64,000 nucleotides of DNA from Actinomycetes bacterium (GCA_021785695.1 JAJYEQ010000003.1:58790-122789), one strand, 5' to 3'. Shown: positions 1-11,013, numbered from the stretch's first letter. Program-made: numbers and translations. The notes: generated by a model from the sequence alone, not told the origin.

Positions 1-109
1 ACAGCAGCATCGCGCCGATCAGCGACTCCTCGGCCTCCAGCGCGTGGGGGGGCACGCGGCTCCCCCCGGAAACCAGGGATGTCCCCCGCTCGGACTCAAC
101 CTGCGTCAT
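1..109 (-). CDS. dnaB: Replicative DNA helicase DnaB, N-terminal fragment truncated by window edge
   Basis: Reverse complement reads MTQVESERGTSLVSGGSRVPPHALEAEESLIGAMLL..., matching the DnaB N-terminal PPHxLEAEESLLGAML signature; located next to rplI as in other actinobacteria. Not in the ORF track because it is truncated. Confidence 0.88.
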   Translation of the reverse strand, partial: MTQVESERGTSLVSGGSRVPPHALEAEESLIGAMLL

Positions 110-222
110 AAGACCTCAACGGTCGCCGAACTCCCCTGTGCCCATCAAGAGCAACAACGTGTGCATTTGGCTGTGACTTACCACACCACCACTGTGGCGC
201 GCGGGTGTGACAGCCCGTGGGC

Positions 223-675
223 TCAGCTGGCCGCGACGACCTCGACGCCGACGGTCGCCACCACGTCGCCGAAGAGCGACACGGTCACCTCAGCGGGGCC
301 GACCGCCTTGAGGTGCTCGGCCATGTGCACGGAGGATCGCTCGACGCTCACGCCGGTGGCCGCCCGCAGAGCGGCCGCCACGTCCGCCTCGGTCACCGAG
401 CCAAAGAGGCGTCCGGTGGTCCCGGCGCGCGCCGTGATGGTCACCCGGGACGACTCCAGGGCCGCCTTCTGGACCAGGGCGGCGTCGCGGGTGCGCGCGT
501 CGCGCAGATCGCGCGACCGGCGCATCGATGCGGCCTGGGAGGCCATGGTGTCCGTAGCCCGCAGGGCCACCCCGGTGGGCAACAGGAAGTTACGGGCGTA
601 CCCGGCGGCCACCTCGACCACCTCGCCGCGCCGGCCCAGGCCGGCGACGTCGTCACGCAGCAGGACCTGCATCAC
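223..675 (-). CDS. rplI: 50S ribosomal protein L9
   Basis: [37 protein letters not shown] signature; operon context with rpsR/ssb/rpsF. Confidence 0.97.
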   Translation of the reverse strand: MMQVLLRDDVAGLGRRGEVVEVAAGYARNFLLPTGVALRATDTMASQAASMRRSRDLRDARTRDAALVQKAALESSRVTITARAGTTGRLFGSVTEADVAAALRAATGVSVERSSVHMAEHLKAVGPAEVTVSLFGDVVATVGVEVVAAS

Positions 676-1124
676 TCCTCCTCACCCGTCAGGGCCGCCA
701 CCGTCTCGCTGGCGTCGTCGACCACCGCGTCGTCGACCTCCACGACCTCGACCTCCCCGACCTCCTCGACCGACCCGGCACGAGCGGCATCGCGGTCGGG
801 ACGCGGCCCGCGACCGCGGTCGTCACGGCCGCGACCACCACGCCGCTCCGTGACGGTGCGCTGGGTGTAGGGCAGCAGGGCGAGCTCGCGAGCCGTCTTG
901 ATGGCCTCGCCCACGTCGCGCTGGTGCTGCTGGCAGTTGCCGGTCACGCGGCGGCCACGAATCTTGCCGCGGTCCGAGATGTACTTGCGCAGCTGGGCCA
1001 GGTCCTTGTAGTCGACCGACGACACGCCCTGCTGGCAGAACGCGCAGGGCTTCTTCTTCATCCCGCGGCGCGGGTCCAGCTTGGGAGCGCGCTTGGGGGG
1101 CTTGGGATTGTTGATGCGAGGCAT
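672..1124 (-). CDS. rpsR: 30S ribosomal protein S18 with long charged C-terminal extension
   Basis: [47 protein letters not shown] core; overlaps the rplI start. Confidence 0.95.
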   Translation of the reverse strand: MPRINNPKPPKRAPKLDPRRGMKKKPCAFCQQGVSSVDYKDLAQLRKYISDRGKIRGRRVTGNCQQHQRDVGEAIKTARELALLPYTQRTVTERRGGRGRDDRGRGPRPDRDAARAGSVEEVGEVEVVEVDDAVVDDASETVAALTGEEE

Positions 1125-1570
1125 TAGAAGGGCTCCTCATCGAAGGTGTAGGGCGTGGGGTCGTGGGGTCGGGCGCTCGCGGGGCGCTCTTCGCGGGCCG
1201 GGGCGTCCGGGCGCGGCGTGCGCGTCACCACCGCGGTGGCGAAGCGCAGCGACGGCGCGATCTCGTCGGCGTTGATCTCGACGACCGAGCGCTTCTCGCC
1301 GTTGTCGGTCTCCCAGCTGCGCTGCTCGAGCCGGCCGGTCACGACGACCCGCGTGCCCTTGGCCAGCGAGTTGGCGGCGTTCTCGGCCAGGGCACCGTAT
1401 CCGGTCACCTCGAAGTACGAGACGCGCTCCTCCCACTCCTGGGTCGTGCGATTCTGCCAGCGGCGGTTCACGGCGATGGAGATGCGCACCGCCGCCTGGC
1501 CGCTGTTGAGGAACTTGAGTTCCGGGTCCCGCGTCATGTTGCCGACCACGGTGATGGAGTTGTCCGGCAT
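1124..1570 (-). CDS. ssb: Single-stranded DNA-binding protein
   Basis: [40 protein letters not shown]-fold; acidic tail ending DEEPF. Confidence 0.97.
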   Translation of the reverse strand: MPDNSITVVGNMTRDPELKFLNSGQAAVRISIAVNRRWQNRTTQEWEERVSYFEVTGYGALAENAANSLAKGTRVVVTGRLEQRSWETDNGEKRSVVEINADEIAPSLRFATAVVTRTPRPDAPAREERPASARPHDPTPYTFDEEPF

Positions 1571-1598
1571 GGGTGTCTCCTTGATCTCGCTGGGTTGC

Positions 1599-1916
1599 TT
1601 AGGCCGGCACCGGGCTGGTGCGGCCGGCGCGCTCGTTGCGCCGCAGGATCTTGAAGCGCAGGACCTCGTCGCTCAGGGTCAAGATGCGGTGCAGCTCGTC
1701 CACCGTGGACGCCGTTCCCGCGAACTCCACCACGACGTAGTAGCCCTCCTTGCGCTTCTTGATCTCGTACGCCAACGCGCGCTTCCCCCAACGGTCGAGG
1801 GCGCCCACGGTGCCGTCATGGGCCCGAATGGTGTCTAGGGCTCGATCCAAGGACGTCTGGATCGTCTGGGCGTCCACCGTCGTGTCGAACACGATCATGG
1901 TCTCGTAGGGCCTCAT
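1599..1916 (-). CDS. rpsF: 30S ribosomal protein S6
   Basis: MRPYETMIVFDTTVDAQTIQ... WGKRALAYEIKKRKEGYYVVVEF. Confidence 0.97.
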   Translation of the reverse strand: MRPYETMIVFDTTVDAQTIQTSLDRALDTIRAHDGTVGALDRWGKRALAYEIKKRKEGYYVVVEFAGTASTVDELHRILTLSDEVLRFKILRRNERAGRTSPVPA

Positions 1917-2025
1917 GGCCTGTTCCTTTCCCTCTGGTCCGGCTCCGCCGGGCTCCGTGAACTACGGAGCAGGGTTGCCCGTCAGCGACGGGAGGACAAG
2001 TCTACCGCGCCCGGCGAGGGGGCGG

Positions 2026-2847
2026 CTACTCGGACAGTCCGGCCGGCGTCGCGTAGGTCTCGGCCGGTCCGGGGAACCGACCCTCGCGCACGTCGTCGCG
2101 GTAGTGGGTCACCGCCTCGGTGATCGCCGAGCCCAGGTTGGCGTAGGCGCGCACGAACTTCGCGGTCGGCCGTCCCGAGAGCCCCAGCAGGTCGTGGAAC
2201 ACCAGCACCTGGCCGTCCGTGTCGGGTCCCGCGCCGATGCCGATGGTCGGGATCTCCAGCGCCTCGGTCACCGCCGTGCCGACCACCCCGGGCACGCCCT
2301 CGACCACGATGGCGTAGGCGCCGGCCTCCTGCACCGCGATCGCGTCCTCGACCAGCCGGTCGGCGGCCTCGCGGGTGCGGGCTTGCACCTTGAACCCACC
2401 GAAGGCCAGCATGCTCTGGGGTGTCAGCCCCACGTGGCCCATGACCGGGATCTCGGCGTCGATCAGCGCGTCGATGACCGCCACGCGCTCGCGGCCGCCC
2501 TCCAGCTTGACGGCCTGGGCGCCCGCGCGCACCAGGATCGCGGCGTTGCGCACTGCGTCGACCACGCCCAGGTGGTAGCTGAGCCACGGCATGTCGGCCA
2601 CGAGGTGCGCCTGCGGCCGGGCCGCGGCCACGGCGCGCACGTGGTGGGCGATCTCCTCGACGGTCACGTGCAGCGTGTCGGCCTGCCCCAAGACGACGTT
2701 GGCCAGCGAGTCGCCGACCAGGATCGCGTCGACCCCCGCGGCGTCGACGTAGCGCGCTGCGGGTTCGTCGTAGGCGGTGACCATGACGATCGGCGCGGCT
2801 CCCAGGCGGCGCTTGCGAGCACGCAGTTCGGGGGCAGAGGGGCTCAT
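2026..2847 (-). CDS. panB: 3-methyl-2-oxobutanoate hydroxymethyltransferase
   Basis: PIVMVTAYDEPAARYVDAAGVDAILVGDSLANVVLGQADTLHVT; KLEGG motif. Confidence 0.96.
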   Translation of the reverse strand: MSPSAPELRARKRRLGAAPIVMVTAYDEPAARYVDAAGVDAILVGDSLANVVLGQADTLHVTVEEIAHHVRAVAAARPQAHLVADMPWLSYHLGVVDAVRNAAILVRAGAQAVKLEGGRERVAVIDALIDAEIPVMGHVGLTPQSMLAFGGFKVQARTREAADRLVEDAIAVQEAGAYAIVVEGVPGVVGTAVTEALEIPTIGIGAGPDTDGQVLVFHDLLGLSGRPTAKFVRAYANLGSAITEAVTHYRDDVREGRFPGPAETYATPAGLSE

Positions 2848-2856
2848 GGCCCGAGC

Positions 2857-3267
2857 CTAGGCGCGCCCCCGCATCGGTCGCCGGGTACGCCCCCCCGCCG
2901 GCCAGCGCCGGGCCAGGTGGTGGAACGCGCACCCCCCGCAGACCTCCACCGCGTAGCACTGCACCGGCTCCTCGCGGCGCTCGAAGCGCGCCAGCTCCGC
3001 GCGCGTCGAGGGACAGGCCCCGCCGGCGGGCAGGCGCGGGCCGAAGACGTAGGTGACCTCGACCAGCTCGGGGCCGTGGCACACCGGGCAGCGCTCGCCG
3101 GTGCCGCGCCCGAAGTTGCGCGCCGCGCGCAGCAGTTCGGGGTGCGCGTCGCAGACCTCGTCACGAGACACCTGGCCGGCGGCCAGGCGGGCGAGGAGTG
3201 CGTGGCGCACCAGACCGAACTCGACCACCGCTCCAGCGGCGGAGGTCGTGCGCGGAGCCTGATGCAT
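2857..3267 (-). CDS. Small Cys-rich protein, DUF5318-like
   Basis: 136-aa ORF from MHQAPRTTSAAG; paired Cys motifs CPVCHGPE and CGGCAFHH; gene position next to the PadR/ino1 locus. Confidence 0.65.
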   Translation of the reverse strand: MHQAPRTTSAAGAVVEFGLVRHALLARLAAGQVSRDEVCDAHPELLRAARNFGRGTGERCPVCHGPELVEVTYVFGPRLPAGGACPSTRAELARFERREEPVQCYAVEVCGGCAFHHLARRWPAGGRTRRPMRGRA

Positions 3268-3321
3268 GTGCGCGAGACTATCCCTCGGGCGCGACCCGAT
3301 CGTGTCAGTGAGTTTGCTACA

Positions 3322-3342
3322 TCGATATATCGAGTTGATATA
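3322..3342. promoter_or_regulatory. Candidate PadR operator / promoter palindromes
   Basis: Perfect palindrome TCGATATATCGA (3322-3333) overlapping inverted repeat TATATC-GAGTT-GATATA (3326-3342), 10 nt before the GTG start. Confidence 0.55.
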
Positions 3343-3351
3343 ATCGACCGC

Positions 3352-3969
3352 GTGCTGGACATCGCCATCTTGGGACTGCTCATGGAGCGCGACCATCATG
3401 GCTACGAGCTGCGGGTGCAGCTGCGCGAACGGCTGGGCCTGGCGAGCAACGTCTCGTTCGGCTCCATCTACCCCGCCCTGGCCCGCCTGGAGCGCCACGG
3501 CAGCGTCGAGACCGTGACCAGTCCCGACGGCCGGCTGAACGCGCTGTCGACGGGCTCGCTGTCGGGCGAGCGCGCGAGCCTGCGATCGTTGCGCACCACG
3601 TCGGGTCTGGGACGGCGGGGCCGCAAGGTCTACCGGATCACCGAGCGGGGCCGCCAGGAGTTCGCCCGGCTGCTCGCCGACCCGACCACGATCGACTCGG
3701 GGCGCAGCTTCTCGCTGCGCGTGGCTCTGGCGCGCTACCTGACGCCGGCCCTGCGCGTGACCCTGCTGGACCGGCGCCGCGTGGCGCTGCTCGAGCGCTT
3801 GGAGGAGCTGCGCGCCAGCACCCAGGCGCCGGACCTGGACGCCTACGCGCGGGCCGTCATCGAGCACGGCGCGCGCGCCATCGAGTTCGAGCTGGCCTGG
3901 GTCGACGAGCTGCGCGCCCAGGAGCATCGCGTAGAGGACAAGGACAGCTTCGCGAGCGACGCGAGCTGA
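3352..3969 (+). CDS. PadR family transcriptional regulator
   Basis: [29 protein letters not shown]...[16 protein letters not shown] winged helix; GTG start; immediately upstream of ino1. Confidence 0.9.
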   Translation: MLDIAILGLLMERDHHGYELRVQLRERLGLASNVSFGSIYPALARLERHGSVETVTSPDGRLNALSTGSLSGERASLRSLRTTSGLGRRGRKVYRITERGRQEFARLLADPTTIDSGRSFSLRVALARYLTPALRVTLLDRRRVALLERLEELRASTQAPDLDAYARAVIEHGARAIEFELAWVDELRAQEHRVEDKDSFASDAS

Positions 3970-3988
3970 CGGACGAGGAAGGGAAGCA

Positions 3989-5098
3989 ATGGGGAAGATT
4001 CGCGTGGCGATCGCGGGCGTGGGCAACTGTGCCAGCTCGCTGGTCCAAGGAGTCAGCTACTACCACGACGCCAAGCCGGGCGAGCGCGTCCCGGGCCTGA
4101 TGCACGTGGTCCTGGGTGGTTACCACGTCCACGACATCGAGTTCGTGGCGGCCTTCGACGTCGACGCGTCCAAGGTGGGCAGCGACCTCGGCAAGGCCAT
4201 CGACGGGGGACAGAACAACACCATCCGCTTCGCGCCGGTCGCCTCGATCGGGGTCACCGTGCAGCGGGGTCCGACCCTCGACGGGTTGAACCGCTACTAC
4301 CGCGAGGCCATCGACGAGTCGCCGGCCGAGCCCGTCGACGTGGTCCAGGTGCTGCGCGACTCGGCTGCCGACGTCCTGGTGTCGTACCTGCCCGTGGGCT
4401 CCGAGGAGGCCCAGCGCTTCTACGCCCAGGCGGCGATCGACGCTGGCGTGGCCTTCGTCAACGCCATCCCGGTCTTCATCGCCTCGGACCCGGAGTGGGC
4501 GGCCAAGTTCCGCGACGCCGGCGTGCCGATCATCGGCGACGACATCAAGAGCCAGGTCGGCGCCACCATCGTCCACCGGATCCTGACCCGGCTCTTCGAG
4601 GACCGGGGCCTGGCGCTGGACCGCACCTACCAGCTCAACGTGGGCGGCAACATGGACTTCAAGAACATGCTCGACCGCGACCGCCTCGAGTCCAAGAAGA
4701 TCTCCAAGACCCAGTCGGTCACCTCGCAGATCGAGACCAGCCACATGGGGCCCGACGACATCCACATCGGTCCCAGCGATCACGTGCCGTGGCTCCAGGA
4801 CCGCAAGTGGGCCTATATCCGCATGGAGGGCCGCAACTTCGGTGACGTCCCCTTGAACCTCGAGCTCAAGCTCGAGGTCTGGGACTCCCCCAACTCGGCC
4901 GGGGTCATCATCGACGCCGTGCGCTGCGCCAAGATCGCCCTCGACCGGGGGATCGGCGGCCCGGTCATCGGCCCGTCGGCCTACTTCATGAAGTCCCCGC
5001 CGGTCCAGTACCACGACGACGACGCCCTCAAGCTGGTCGAGGCCTTCGCCGACGAGGGGGCGCCGAACCCCGCGTGGCCCGAGGTGCGCGCGAACTAG
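3989..5098 (+). CDS. ino1: Inositol-3-phosphate synthase
   Basis: [50 protein letters not shown]. Confidence 0.96.
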   Translation: MGKIRVAIAGVGNCASSLVQGVSYYHDAKPGERVPGLMHVVLGGYHVHDIEFVAAFDVDASKVGSDLGKAIDGGQNNTIRFAPVASIGVTVQRGPTLDGLNRYYREAIDESPAEPVDVVQVLRDSAADVLVSYLPVGSEEAQRFYAQAAIDAGVAFVNAIPVFIASDPEWAAKFRDAGVPIIGDDIKSQVGATIVHRILTRLFEDRGLALDRTYQLNVGGNMDFKNMLDRDRLESKKISKTQSVTSQIETSHMGPDDIHIGPSDHVPWLQDRKWAYIRMEGRNFGDVPLNLELKLEVWDSPNSAGVIIDAVRCAKIALDRGIGGPVIGPSAYFMKSPPVQYHDDDALKLVEAFADEGAPNPAWPEVRAN

Positions 5099-6534
5099 CC
5101 CGCTGACTCGGGCTGCTCGCTCCACCAGGCGAGCAGGCGAGCGCGGGCGTCTTCCGCACTGACCTCGCCCTCGTCCAGACGGATCTCCATCAGGTGGGCC
5201 AGGGCACGCCCGATCACCGGCCCGGGGGGGAGACCCAGCTCGGCCATGACCTGGTTGCCGTCCAGGGCCGGACGCAGACGCCGCAGGTCCTCCTGGGCCT
5301 CCAGCTCGACGATGCGCCGCTCGAGCTCGTCCATGCGGCGGGCGAACGTCGCCACCTTGCGGGCGTTGCGGGTCGTGGCGTCACAGCGCGTGAGCTCGTT
5401 CAGCTGCTCGAGCAGCGGCCCGGCGTCGCGCACGTAGCGGCGCACCGCGCGATCGGTCCAGCCCAGCTTGTAGGTGTGGAAGCGCAGGTGCAGCTCGACC
5501 AGGGCGCTCACGTCGTCGATGATCGCCTGGGGGTACTTCAGGGCCACCAGGCGCGCCCGGGCCATCTTGGCCCCGACCACCTCGTGGAAGCGGAACGTGA
5601 CGCCCTCGTCGCTGATGGCCCGGGTGCGGGGCTTGCCGATGTCGTGCAGCAGCGCGGCCAGGCGCAACGTGAGATCGGGCGACGCCTTATCGACCACCGC
5701 CATCGTGTGGCGCAGGACGTCCTTGTGCTGGTGGAGGGGATCCTGCTCGAGCTGCAGCGCGGGCAGCTCGGGCAGGAACTGGTCGGCCACCCCGGTGCGA
5801 ACCAGGAAGTCCAGCCCGATCGAGGGGCGCGGCGTCGCCAGCAGCAGATCCAGCTCGCCCCGCACCCGCTCCACCGACACCTTGGCCAAGGCGGGCGCCT
5901 CGGCCCGGGCCGCCTCCTCGATCGACGGGTCGATCTCCAGGGCGAAGCGCGCCGCGAAGCGAGCCGCGCGCAGCATGCGCAGCGGGTCGTCACGGAACAG
6001 CCCGCCCGGCTCGGCCGGCGTCCGCAGCCGGTGCGCGAACAGGTCGGCAATCCCGCCGTGCTCGTCGATCAGCGCGCGCGTGTCCGAGCGCTCCTCGGCC
6101 AGGGCGATCACGTCGAGGGCGATGGCGTTGATGGTGAAGTCCCGACGGGAGAGGTCCTCGGACAACGAGTCCCCCCACTGCACCGCGGGCTTGCGCGAGT
6201 GCGCCACGTAGGACTCGGAGCGGAACGTCGTCACCTCGACCTTGAGGCCCGAGGCCCGCACGATGCCCCCAATGGTGCCGAACTCGCGCCCCTGCTCCCA
6301 CAGGGTCGCGCACAGGGGCGCCAGCAGGAGCGTGATCTCCGGGGGGCGCGCATCGGTCGTGAAGTCGATCTCCTGCTCGTCGCGCGGCGCCACCCCGATC
6401 AGCGCGTCTCGGACGGCGCCACCCACCGCGAAGAGGGAGTGGCCGGCCTGGGCGAACCGCTCCGCCAGCGGTCGGGCCAGCGCCACCAGTTCGAGGAGGC
6501 GGTCGTGTGTCGAGTGGTCGGCAGGTGCGGGCAC
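5095..6534 (-). CDS. CCA tRNA nucleotidyltransferase (PcnA-like) with HD domain
   Basis: [13 protein letters not shown] nucleotidyltransferase motif; [15 protein letters not shown] motif [11 protein letters not shown] start at 6534 inferred. Confidence 0.93.
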   Translation of the reverse strand: MPAPADHSTHDRLLELVALARPLAERFAQAGHSLFAVGGAVRDALIGVAPRDEQEIDFTTDARPPEITLLLAPLCATLWEQGREFGTIGGIVRASGLKVEVTTFRSESYVAHSRKPAVQWGDSLSEDLSRRDFTINAIALDVIALAEERSDTRALIDEHGGIADLFAHRLRTPAEPGGLFRDDPLRMLRAARFAARFALEIDPSIEEAARAEAPALAKVSVERVRGELDLLLATPRPSIGLDFLVRTGVADQFLPELPALQLEQDPLHQHKDVLRHTMAVVDKASPDLTLRLAALLHDIGKPRTRAISDEGVTFRFHEVVGAKMARARLVALKYPQAIIDDVSALVELHLRFHTYKLGWTDRAVRRYVRDAGPLLEQLNELTRCDATTRNARKVATFARRMDELERRIVELEAQEDLRRLRPALDGNQVMAELGLPPGPVIGRALAHLMEIRLDEGEVSAEDARARLLAWWSEQPESAG

Positions 6535-6593
6535 TGGGCATGAAGGGTAGTTCTCCCATTCGCTGCGGGGGGACGCCGGTAGCCTTGGACAGC

Positions 6594-8537
6594 ATGGTCG
6601 GGCACAGGCCGCGGTGGCGGCGGTCGTGGTGGTTGCTCCCGCTCGCCCTCCTCGCTCTCCCGCTCCCCCTCCCCGCCTCGGCGGCGACCCCCGCAACGTT
6701 CCAGGTTCTGCGTCAGAGCCCGACGGCCAACCTGGTCCGCACGGGGGTGGGCCGCGTGGTGCTGGACCTGGCCCTGCCCGAGCGCACGGGGGCGAGCGTG
6801 CGGGCCACGATGTACCCCCGGCTGGTCATGCTCTCCCAGATCGGCCCGATCGTCGCGGGCACAGGCGTCGCGGGTCCGGGCCTGGCCTCGACGCCGCTGA
6901 TGAACCCGCGCTGCGGTCGACGCTCGGCGGCCGTCGTGGTCGCCGTGGTCGAGCAGGGTGCCCGGCCCCCGCGGACGCGATGCGGCGAGGGCGTGGTGCG
7001 CCTGCCGTGCCGGGGCTTCACCTGCGACGGCGTCTACCCGCTGCGCCTGCGCGTCGTCCAGGGCGGCCGTCTCGTGACCACCTGGTCGCTGCTGGCCGTC
7101 CAGGCCAGCCATGTGCTCCAGCCCGTCCGCTTCGCCTGGATCGCCACCCTCGACGCGTCGGCGTGGCAGCACCGCAAGCGCACCGAGGCGTTCCTCGACG
7201 CCCTGGCCCACCAGAGCGCCCTCCCCCTCACGCTCAGCGCCGACTACGACACCCTGGCCGCCGCGCTGACCTCGCCGATTGCCGGCCCGCGCTGGCGCCG
7301 GGCCCTGGCGCACGCGGTAGCCAGCCCCCTGCACCGCGCCGTCGCCGCCCCCCCGGCCCGGGCCGACCTCACCGGCCTGGCCAACGCCGGGCTGCACACC
7401 GAGCTGGTGCGCCAGGTCAACTTGGGCGCCCAGCTCTACGCGGCGGCCAGCGGGCGCTACGTCGACGGGCCGCTGCTGCTCAGCGGGCCCACGACGCCCG
7501 GCACGCTCGATGGCCTGGCCGGGGCCGGCGTCAGCGACGTCGTGCTGCCCGAGTCCGACTTGGGCACCGCGCCCTCGTCGACCCTGACGTGGGGCGAGCC
7601 CTTCCGGGTCACGGGAGCCACCGGCGTGACGGCCGTGGCCACCGACCAGCCCCTGTCCAATCTCCTCCTCGACAGCGCGATCGAGCCGGGTCGCCGTGCC
7701 GCCCTGGTCCTGGCCACGCTGGCCTTCTTGCACTTCGAGGCCCCCAACGCCACCGCGCCGCGCACCGTCGTCGTGGACACCCCCGCAGCCTCGGTCAGCC
7801 CCGCCGTGCTGGCCGACGTCGCCAGTGGCCTGACCGCCGATCCCTTCGTCGTGCCCACGGCCCTGGGACCAGCATTCGACTCGTCGCTGGTGGGGGCCGA
7901 CGGCGCGCCGACGGCGCGCGCGCTCGGCCCGTCGACGCCGAGCACCCTGTGGAGCCCCGCCAACGTGGCCGAGCTCCAGAGCGTGGCCAGTGAGGTTGAC
8001 GCCTTCACCGGCGCCATAACGTCGCGGGTCGAGTCGGTGGGACTGCGCGTGGCCCTGGCCGACGCCGAGGCCGTCGGGCCCGCCGGTGCGCGCCAGAGCC
8101 GCATCGCCGCGGTCGGGGCGCTGGTGGCCCACCAACTCGCGTACTTCTCCATCGACCCGGGCGCCATCACGCTGGCTGGCGCCGGCTCGGACCTGCCGAT
8201 CACCGTGCGCTCCGGCGCGCCCTACGCGCTGACCGGGGTCGTCCACCTGCTCACCTCGGATCTCACCTTCCCCAAGGGCTCGGCGGTCGCCGTGTCGGTG
8301 ACCCCGCCGATCACCGCCTTGCGGGTGCCCGTCGTCAGCCGAGGCGGCAGCCTGACCCTGCAGGTCAACCTGACGACGGCGAACGGCCAGCTCCTCATCG
8401 CCCACGCGGCCATCCAGGTGCGCGCCGCCGGAGCGTCACTGGTCGGCTACCTCCTGACCGCGGCGTCGATCCTGGTGCTGGCAGTCTGGTGGCTGCGCTC
8501 CTACCGCCGGCGGGCGCGGGGACGACACGCGCGATGA
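6594..8537 (+). CDS. DUF6049-like secreted/membrane protein upstream of murJ
   Basis: Signal sequence at MVGHRPRWRRSWWLLPLALLALPLPLPASAA, C-terminal TM plus Arg-rich tail; syntenic with the actinobacterial protein encoded before MviN/MurJ. Confidence 0.75.
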   Translation: MVGHRPRWRRSWWLLPLALLALPLPLPASAATPATFQVLRQSPTANLVRTGVGRVVLDLALPERTGASVRATMYPRLVMLSQIGPIVAGTGVAGPGLASTPLMNPRCGRRSAAVVVAVVEQGARPPRTRCGEGVVRLPCRGFTCDGVYPLRLRVVQGGRLVTTWSLLAVQASHVLQPVRFAWIATLDASAWQHRKRTEAFLDALAHQSALPLTLSADYDTLAAALTSPIAGPRWRRALAHAVASPLHRAVAAPPARADLTGLANAGLHTELVRQVNLGAQLYAAASGRYVDGPLLLSGPTTPGTLDGLAGAGVSDVVLPESDLGTAPSSTLTWGEPFRVTGATGVTAVATDQPLSNLLLDSAIEPGRRAALVLATLAFLHFEAPNATAPRTVVVDTPAASVSPAVLADVASGLTADPFVVPTALGPAFDSSLVGADGAPTARALGPSTPSTLWSPANVAELQSVASEVDAFTGAITSRVESVGLRVALADAEAVGPAGARQSRIAAVGALVAHQLAYFSIDPGAITLAGAGSDLPITVRSGAPYALTGVVHLLTSDLTFPKGSAVAVSVTPPITALRVPVVSRGGSLTLQVNLTTANGQLLIAHAAIQVRAAGASLVGYLLTAASILVLAVWWLRSYRRRARGRHAR

Positions 8538-10114
8538 GCGCCAGCCACTCCTCGCGCGTCGCCTCGATGGCCAGCGGGACCCTGGTGTCTCGCCTCACCG
8601 GGCTGGTGCGCGTCGTCGTGCTGGCGTGGGTCCTCGGGTTCACGCGACTGGCCGACGCCTTCAACCTGGCCAACACGATCCCGAACATGCTCTACGACCT
8701 GGTCCTGGGCGGGATCCTGATCGCCACGTACATCCCCGTCTTCGTCGAGCGCCTGGCCCTCGACGGGGAGCGGCGCGCCTGGCGATCCATCTCCAGCGTG
8801 CTCACCGCCTCGGTCCTGGTGCTCTTCGTCGGCTCGATCCTGGCCTGGGTGGCCGCCCCCTGGATCATCGACGCCTTCACGGCGCTGCACCAGCTGAGCT
8901 CGGCCCACGCGGCCGCCGTCATCGGCGCCGAGCGCGCCGTCGCGACCGGCCTGCTGCGGTGGTTCGTCCCCCAGATCTTCTTCTACGGCGTGATCGGGCT
9001 GGCCACGGCGCTGCTCAACGTCCGCCAGCGCTTCGGGGCCCCCGCCTGGGTGCCCCTGGCCAACAACTTCGTCGCCATCGCCGTGCTCATCTGGTTCCAC
9101 CTCATCGACCCGGCCCCGCGCCTGGGCGCGCTGCCGGGCAGCCGACCACTGCTGTGGCTCGGACTAGGCACGACGCTCGGGGTCGCCGTGCAGTTCCTGC
9201 TACTCCTGCCGTCTCTGGGCCGCAGCAACCTGGGGCACCTCCGCATCCGCCTCGACTTCGCCGACCCCGCGCTGCGGGCCATCACGCGCCTCGGCAGCTG
9301 GACCTTCCTCGTGGTGGTGGCCAACCAGGCGTCGCTGTACGTGATCTTGGCCCTGGCCTTCGGGATTGGCGGCAGCGGGCCCGTCAGTGCCTACACCTAC
9401 GGGTGGTCGTTCTTCCTGATGCCCTACGCCGTCGTCGTCGTCTCGGTCCTGAGCTCGCTGGGACCCCAGATGGCCGAGCTGGCCACCCAGCACGACTACG
9501 ACGCCCTCGGCGCCCGCCTGCGCTTCGGGCTGCGCCAGTCTCTGGTGATCATCGTGCCCACCACGGTGGCGTTCCTGGTCCTCAACCAGCCCCTCGTCGG
9601 GATCCTGCTCAACCGCGCCCACGCCAGCCAGCCGCTGGCCGCCGGCACCGTGCTGGCGGTGCTGGCCGTGGGGATGCCCGGCTTCACCCTGTTCATGCTG
9701 AGCATCCGCGGCCTCCAGTCGATGCAGCGCGCGCGCGTGGTCTTCGCCCTCTACGCGCTCCAGAACGGGCTCAACATCGCGCTGGCCTTCCTCTGGGGCC
9801 GCCACTCGCTGGCCGGCCTGACGGCCAGCGTCTCGGTGTCCTACACCGTGGCCGCGGTGGCCGCCCTCGGGGTCCTGGCCCGGCGCCACGTCATCGTGGC
9901 CCCGGCCATCTGGTCGGTGCACGTGCGCCGCAGCGCTCTGGCCTCGGTGGTGGCCGGCGTCGCCATGGCCGTCACCTACGTCCTGGGCAGCGCGACCGAC
10001 GGCGTCGGGCTGGTCGTCCGCTTCGTCGCCGCGGCGATGGTGGGCGCGGCCGTGTACGTGGCCGTCGTGGCCCTCGAGCAGCGCTCCGCTGGCCGCCGGA
10101 CCCGGAACGTGTAA
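8534..10114 (+). CDS. murJ: Lipid II flippase MurJ/MviN
   Basis: ASGTLVSRLTGLVRVVVLAWVLGFTRLADAFNLANTIPNMLYDLVLGGIL; multi-TM; ATGA overlap with upstream gene. Confidence 0.95.
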   Translation: MSASHSSRVASMASGTLVSRLTGLVRVVVLAWVLGFTRLADAFNLANTIPNMLYDLVLGGILIATYIPVFVERLALDGERRAWRSISSVLTASVLVLFVGSILAWVAAPWIIDAFTALHQLSSAHAAAVIGAERAVATGLLRWFVPQIFFYGVIGLATALLNVRQRFGAPAWVPLANNFVAIAVLIWFHLIDPAPRLGALPGSRPLLWLGLGTTLGVAVQFLLLLPSLGRSNLGHLRIRLDFADPALRAITRLGSWTFLVVVANQASLYVILALAFGIGGSGPVSAYTYGWSFFLMPYAVVVVSVLSSLGPQMAELATQHDYDALGARLRFGLRQSLVIIVPTTVAFLVLNQPLVGILLNRAHASQPLAAGTVLAVLAVGMPGFTLFMLSIRGLQSMQRARVVFALYALQNGLNIALAFLWGRHSLAGLTASVSVSYTVAAVAALGVLARRHVIVAPAIWSVHVRRSALASVVAGVAMAVTYVLGSATDGVGLVVRFVAAAMVGAAVYVAVVALEQRSAGRRTRNV

Positions 10115-10143
10115 GGCTGCCAGCAGCCCCTGAGGGAGGACCC

Positions 10144-11013
10144 GTGCCCCGCATTCGCGTGATGACCGACTCGGCGTCGGATCTGCCGGTCCCGCTGACC
10201 GACAGGCTCGGCATCGACGTGGTCTCTCTCACCATCCGCTTTGGCCACGAGGAGTTCGTCGACCGCGTCGAGCTCGCACCCGCCGAGTTCTGGCGCCGGT
10301 GCCGCGAGGCGGCCGTCCTGCCCGAGACCGCGGCGCCCGCGCCCGGAGCCTTCAGCGCCGCCTACGAGCAGGCCGCTGCCGCGGGCTACGACGGCGTCAT
10401 CGTCGCCACGCTCTCGGCCGCCCTGTCGGCCACCTACCAGTCGGCCATGGTGGCCGCCGAGACCGTGGCGGGACGCATCGACGTGCGGGTCGTGGACACC
10501 CGGGCGGTCACCATGGCCCAGGGTCTGGTCGTGATGGAGTTGGCCGAGCTCGCCCAGGCCGGCCAGATGACCCTGGACGAGATGGAGGCCCACGCCCGCG
10601 CGCTGGTCCCCCGCGCTGGCATCTGTGGCACCCTGGCCACCCTTGAGCACCTGGTCAAGGGGGGTCGCGTTGGCGGCGCGCGGGCCCTGCTGGGCCAGAT
10701 GCTGGCCATCAAGCCCCTGCTGGAGCTACGCGACGGCGTCGTCGCCGAACGGGGCCGCCAGCGGACCCGGGCGCGGGCCCTGGCCGCGGTCGCCGACGAG
10801 GCCCGGCGCCACGCGCCGCTGTCCCGGCTGGCCATCGTCCACGGCATGGCGCCCGACGCCCCCGACCTCGAGGCGCTGCTCGCGAGCACCGAGCTGGAGC
10901 ACCCCCTCGTGGTGGCCGACATCGGGCCGGTGGTCGGGACCCACTCGGGCCCGGGGATCCTCGGGGCCTGCTGGCTGGAGCGGGCCCGCGACACCGCTAC
11001 ATTCGTACCGTGA
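10144..11013 (+). CDS. DegV family (fatty-acid binding) protein
   Basis: VMTDSASDLP...; TLSAALSATYQSA; VVDTRAVTMAQGLVV; LVKGGRVGGARALLGQMLAIKPLL. Confidence 0.93.
   Translation: MPRIRVMTDSASDLPVPLTDRLGIDVVSLTIRFGHEEFVDRVELAPAEFWRRCREAAVLPETAAPAPGAFSAAYEQAAAAGYDGVIVATLSAALSATYQSAMVAAETVAGRIDVRVVDTRAVTMAQGLVVMELAELAQAGQMTLDEMEAHARALVPRAGICGTLATLEHLVKGGRVGGARALLGQMLAIKPLLELRDGVVAERGRQRTRARALAAVADEARRHAPLSRLAIVHGMAPDAPDLEALLASTELEHPLVVADIGPVVGTHSGPGILGACWLERARDTATFVP

Noticed and set aside
1915-3351. N-terminal two-thirds of the 684-aa ORF 1915-3969
   Set aside because: Antisense to panB; only the PadR portion from GTG 3352 is supported.
6399-8405. 668-aa minus-strand ORF
   Set aside because: Antisense to the DUF6049-like gene; low-complexity composition typical of spurious high-GC ORFs.
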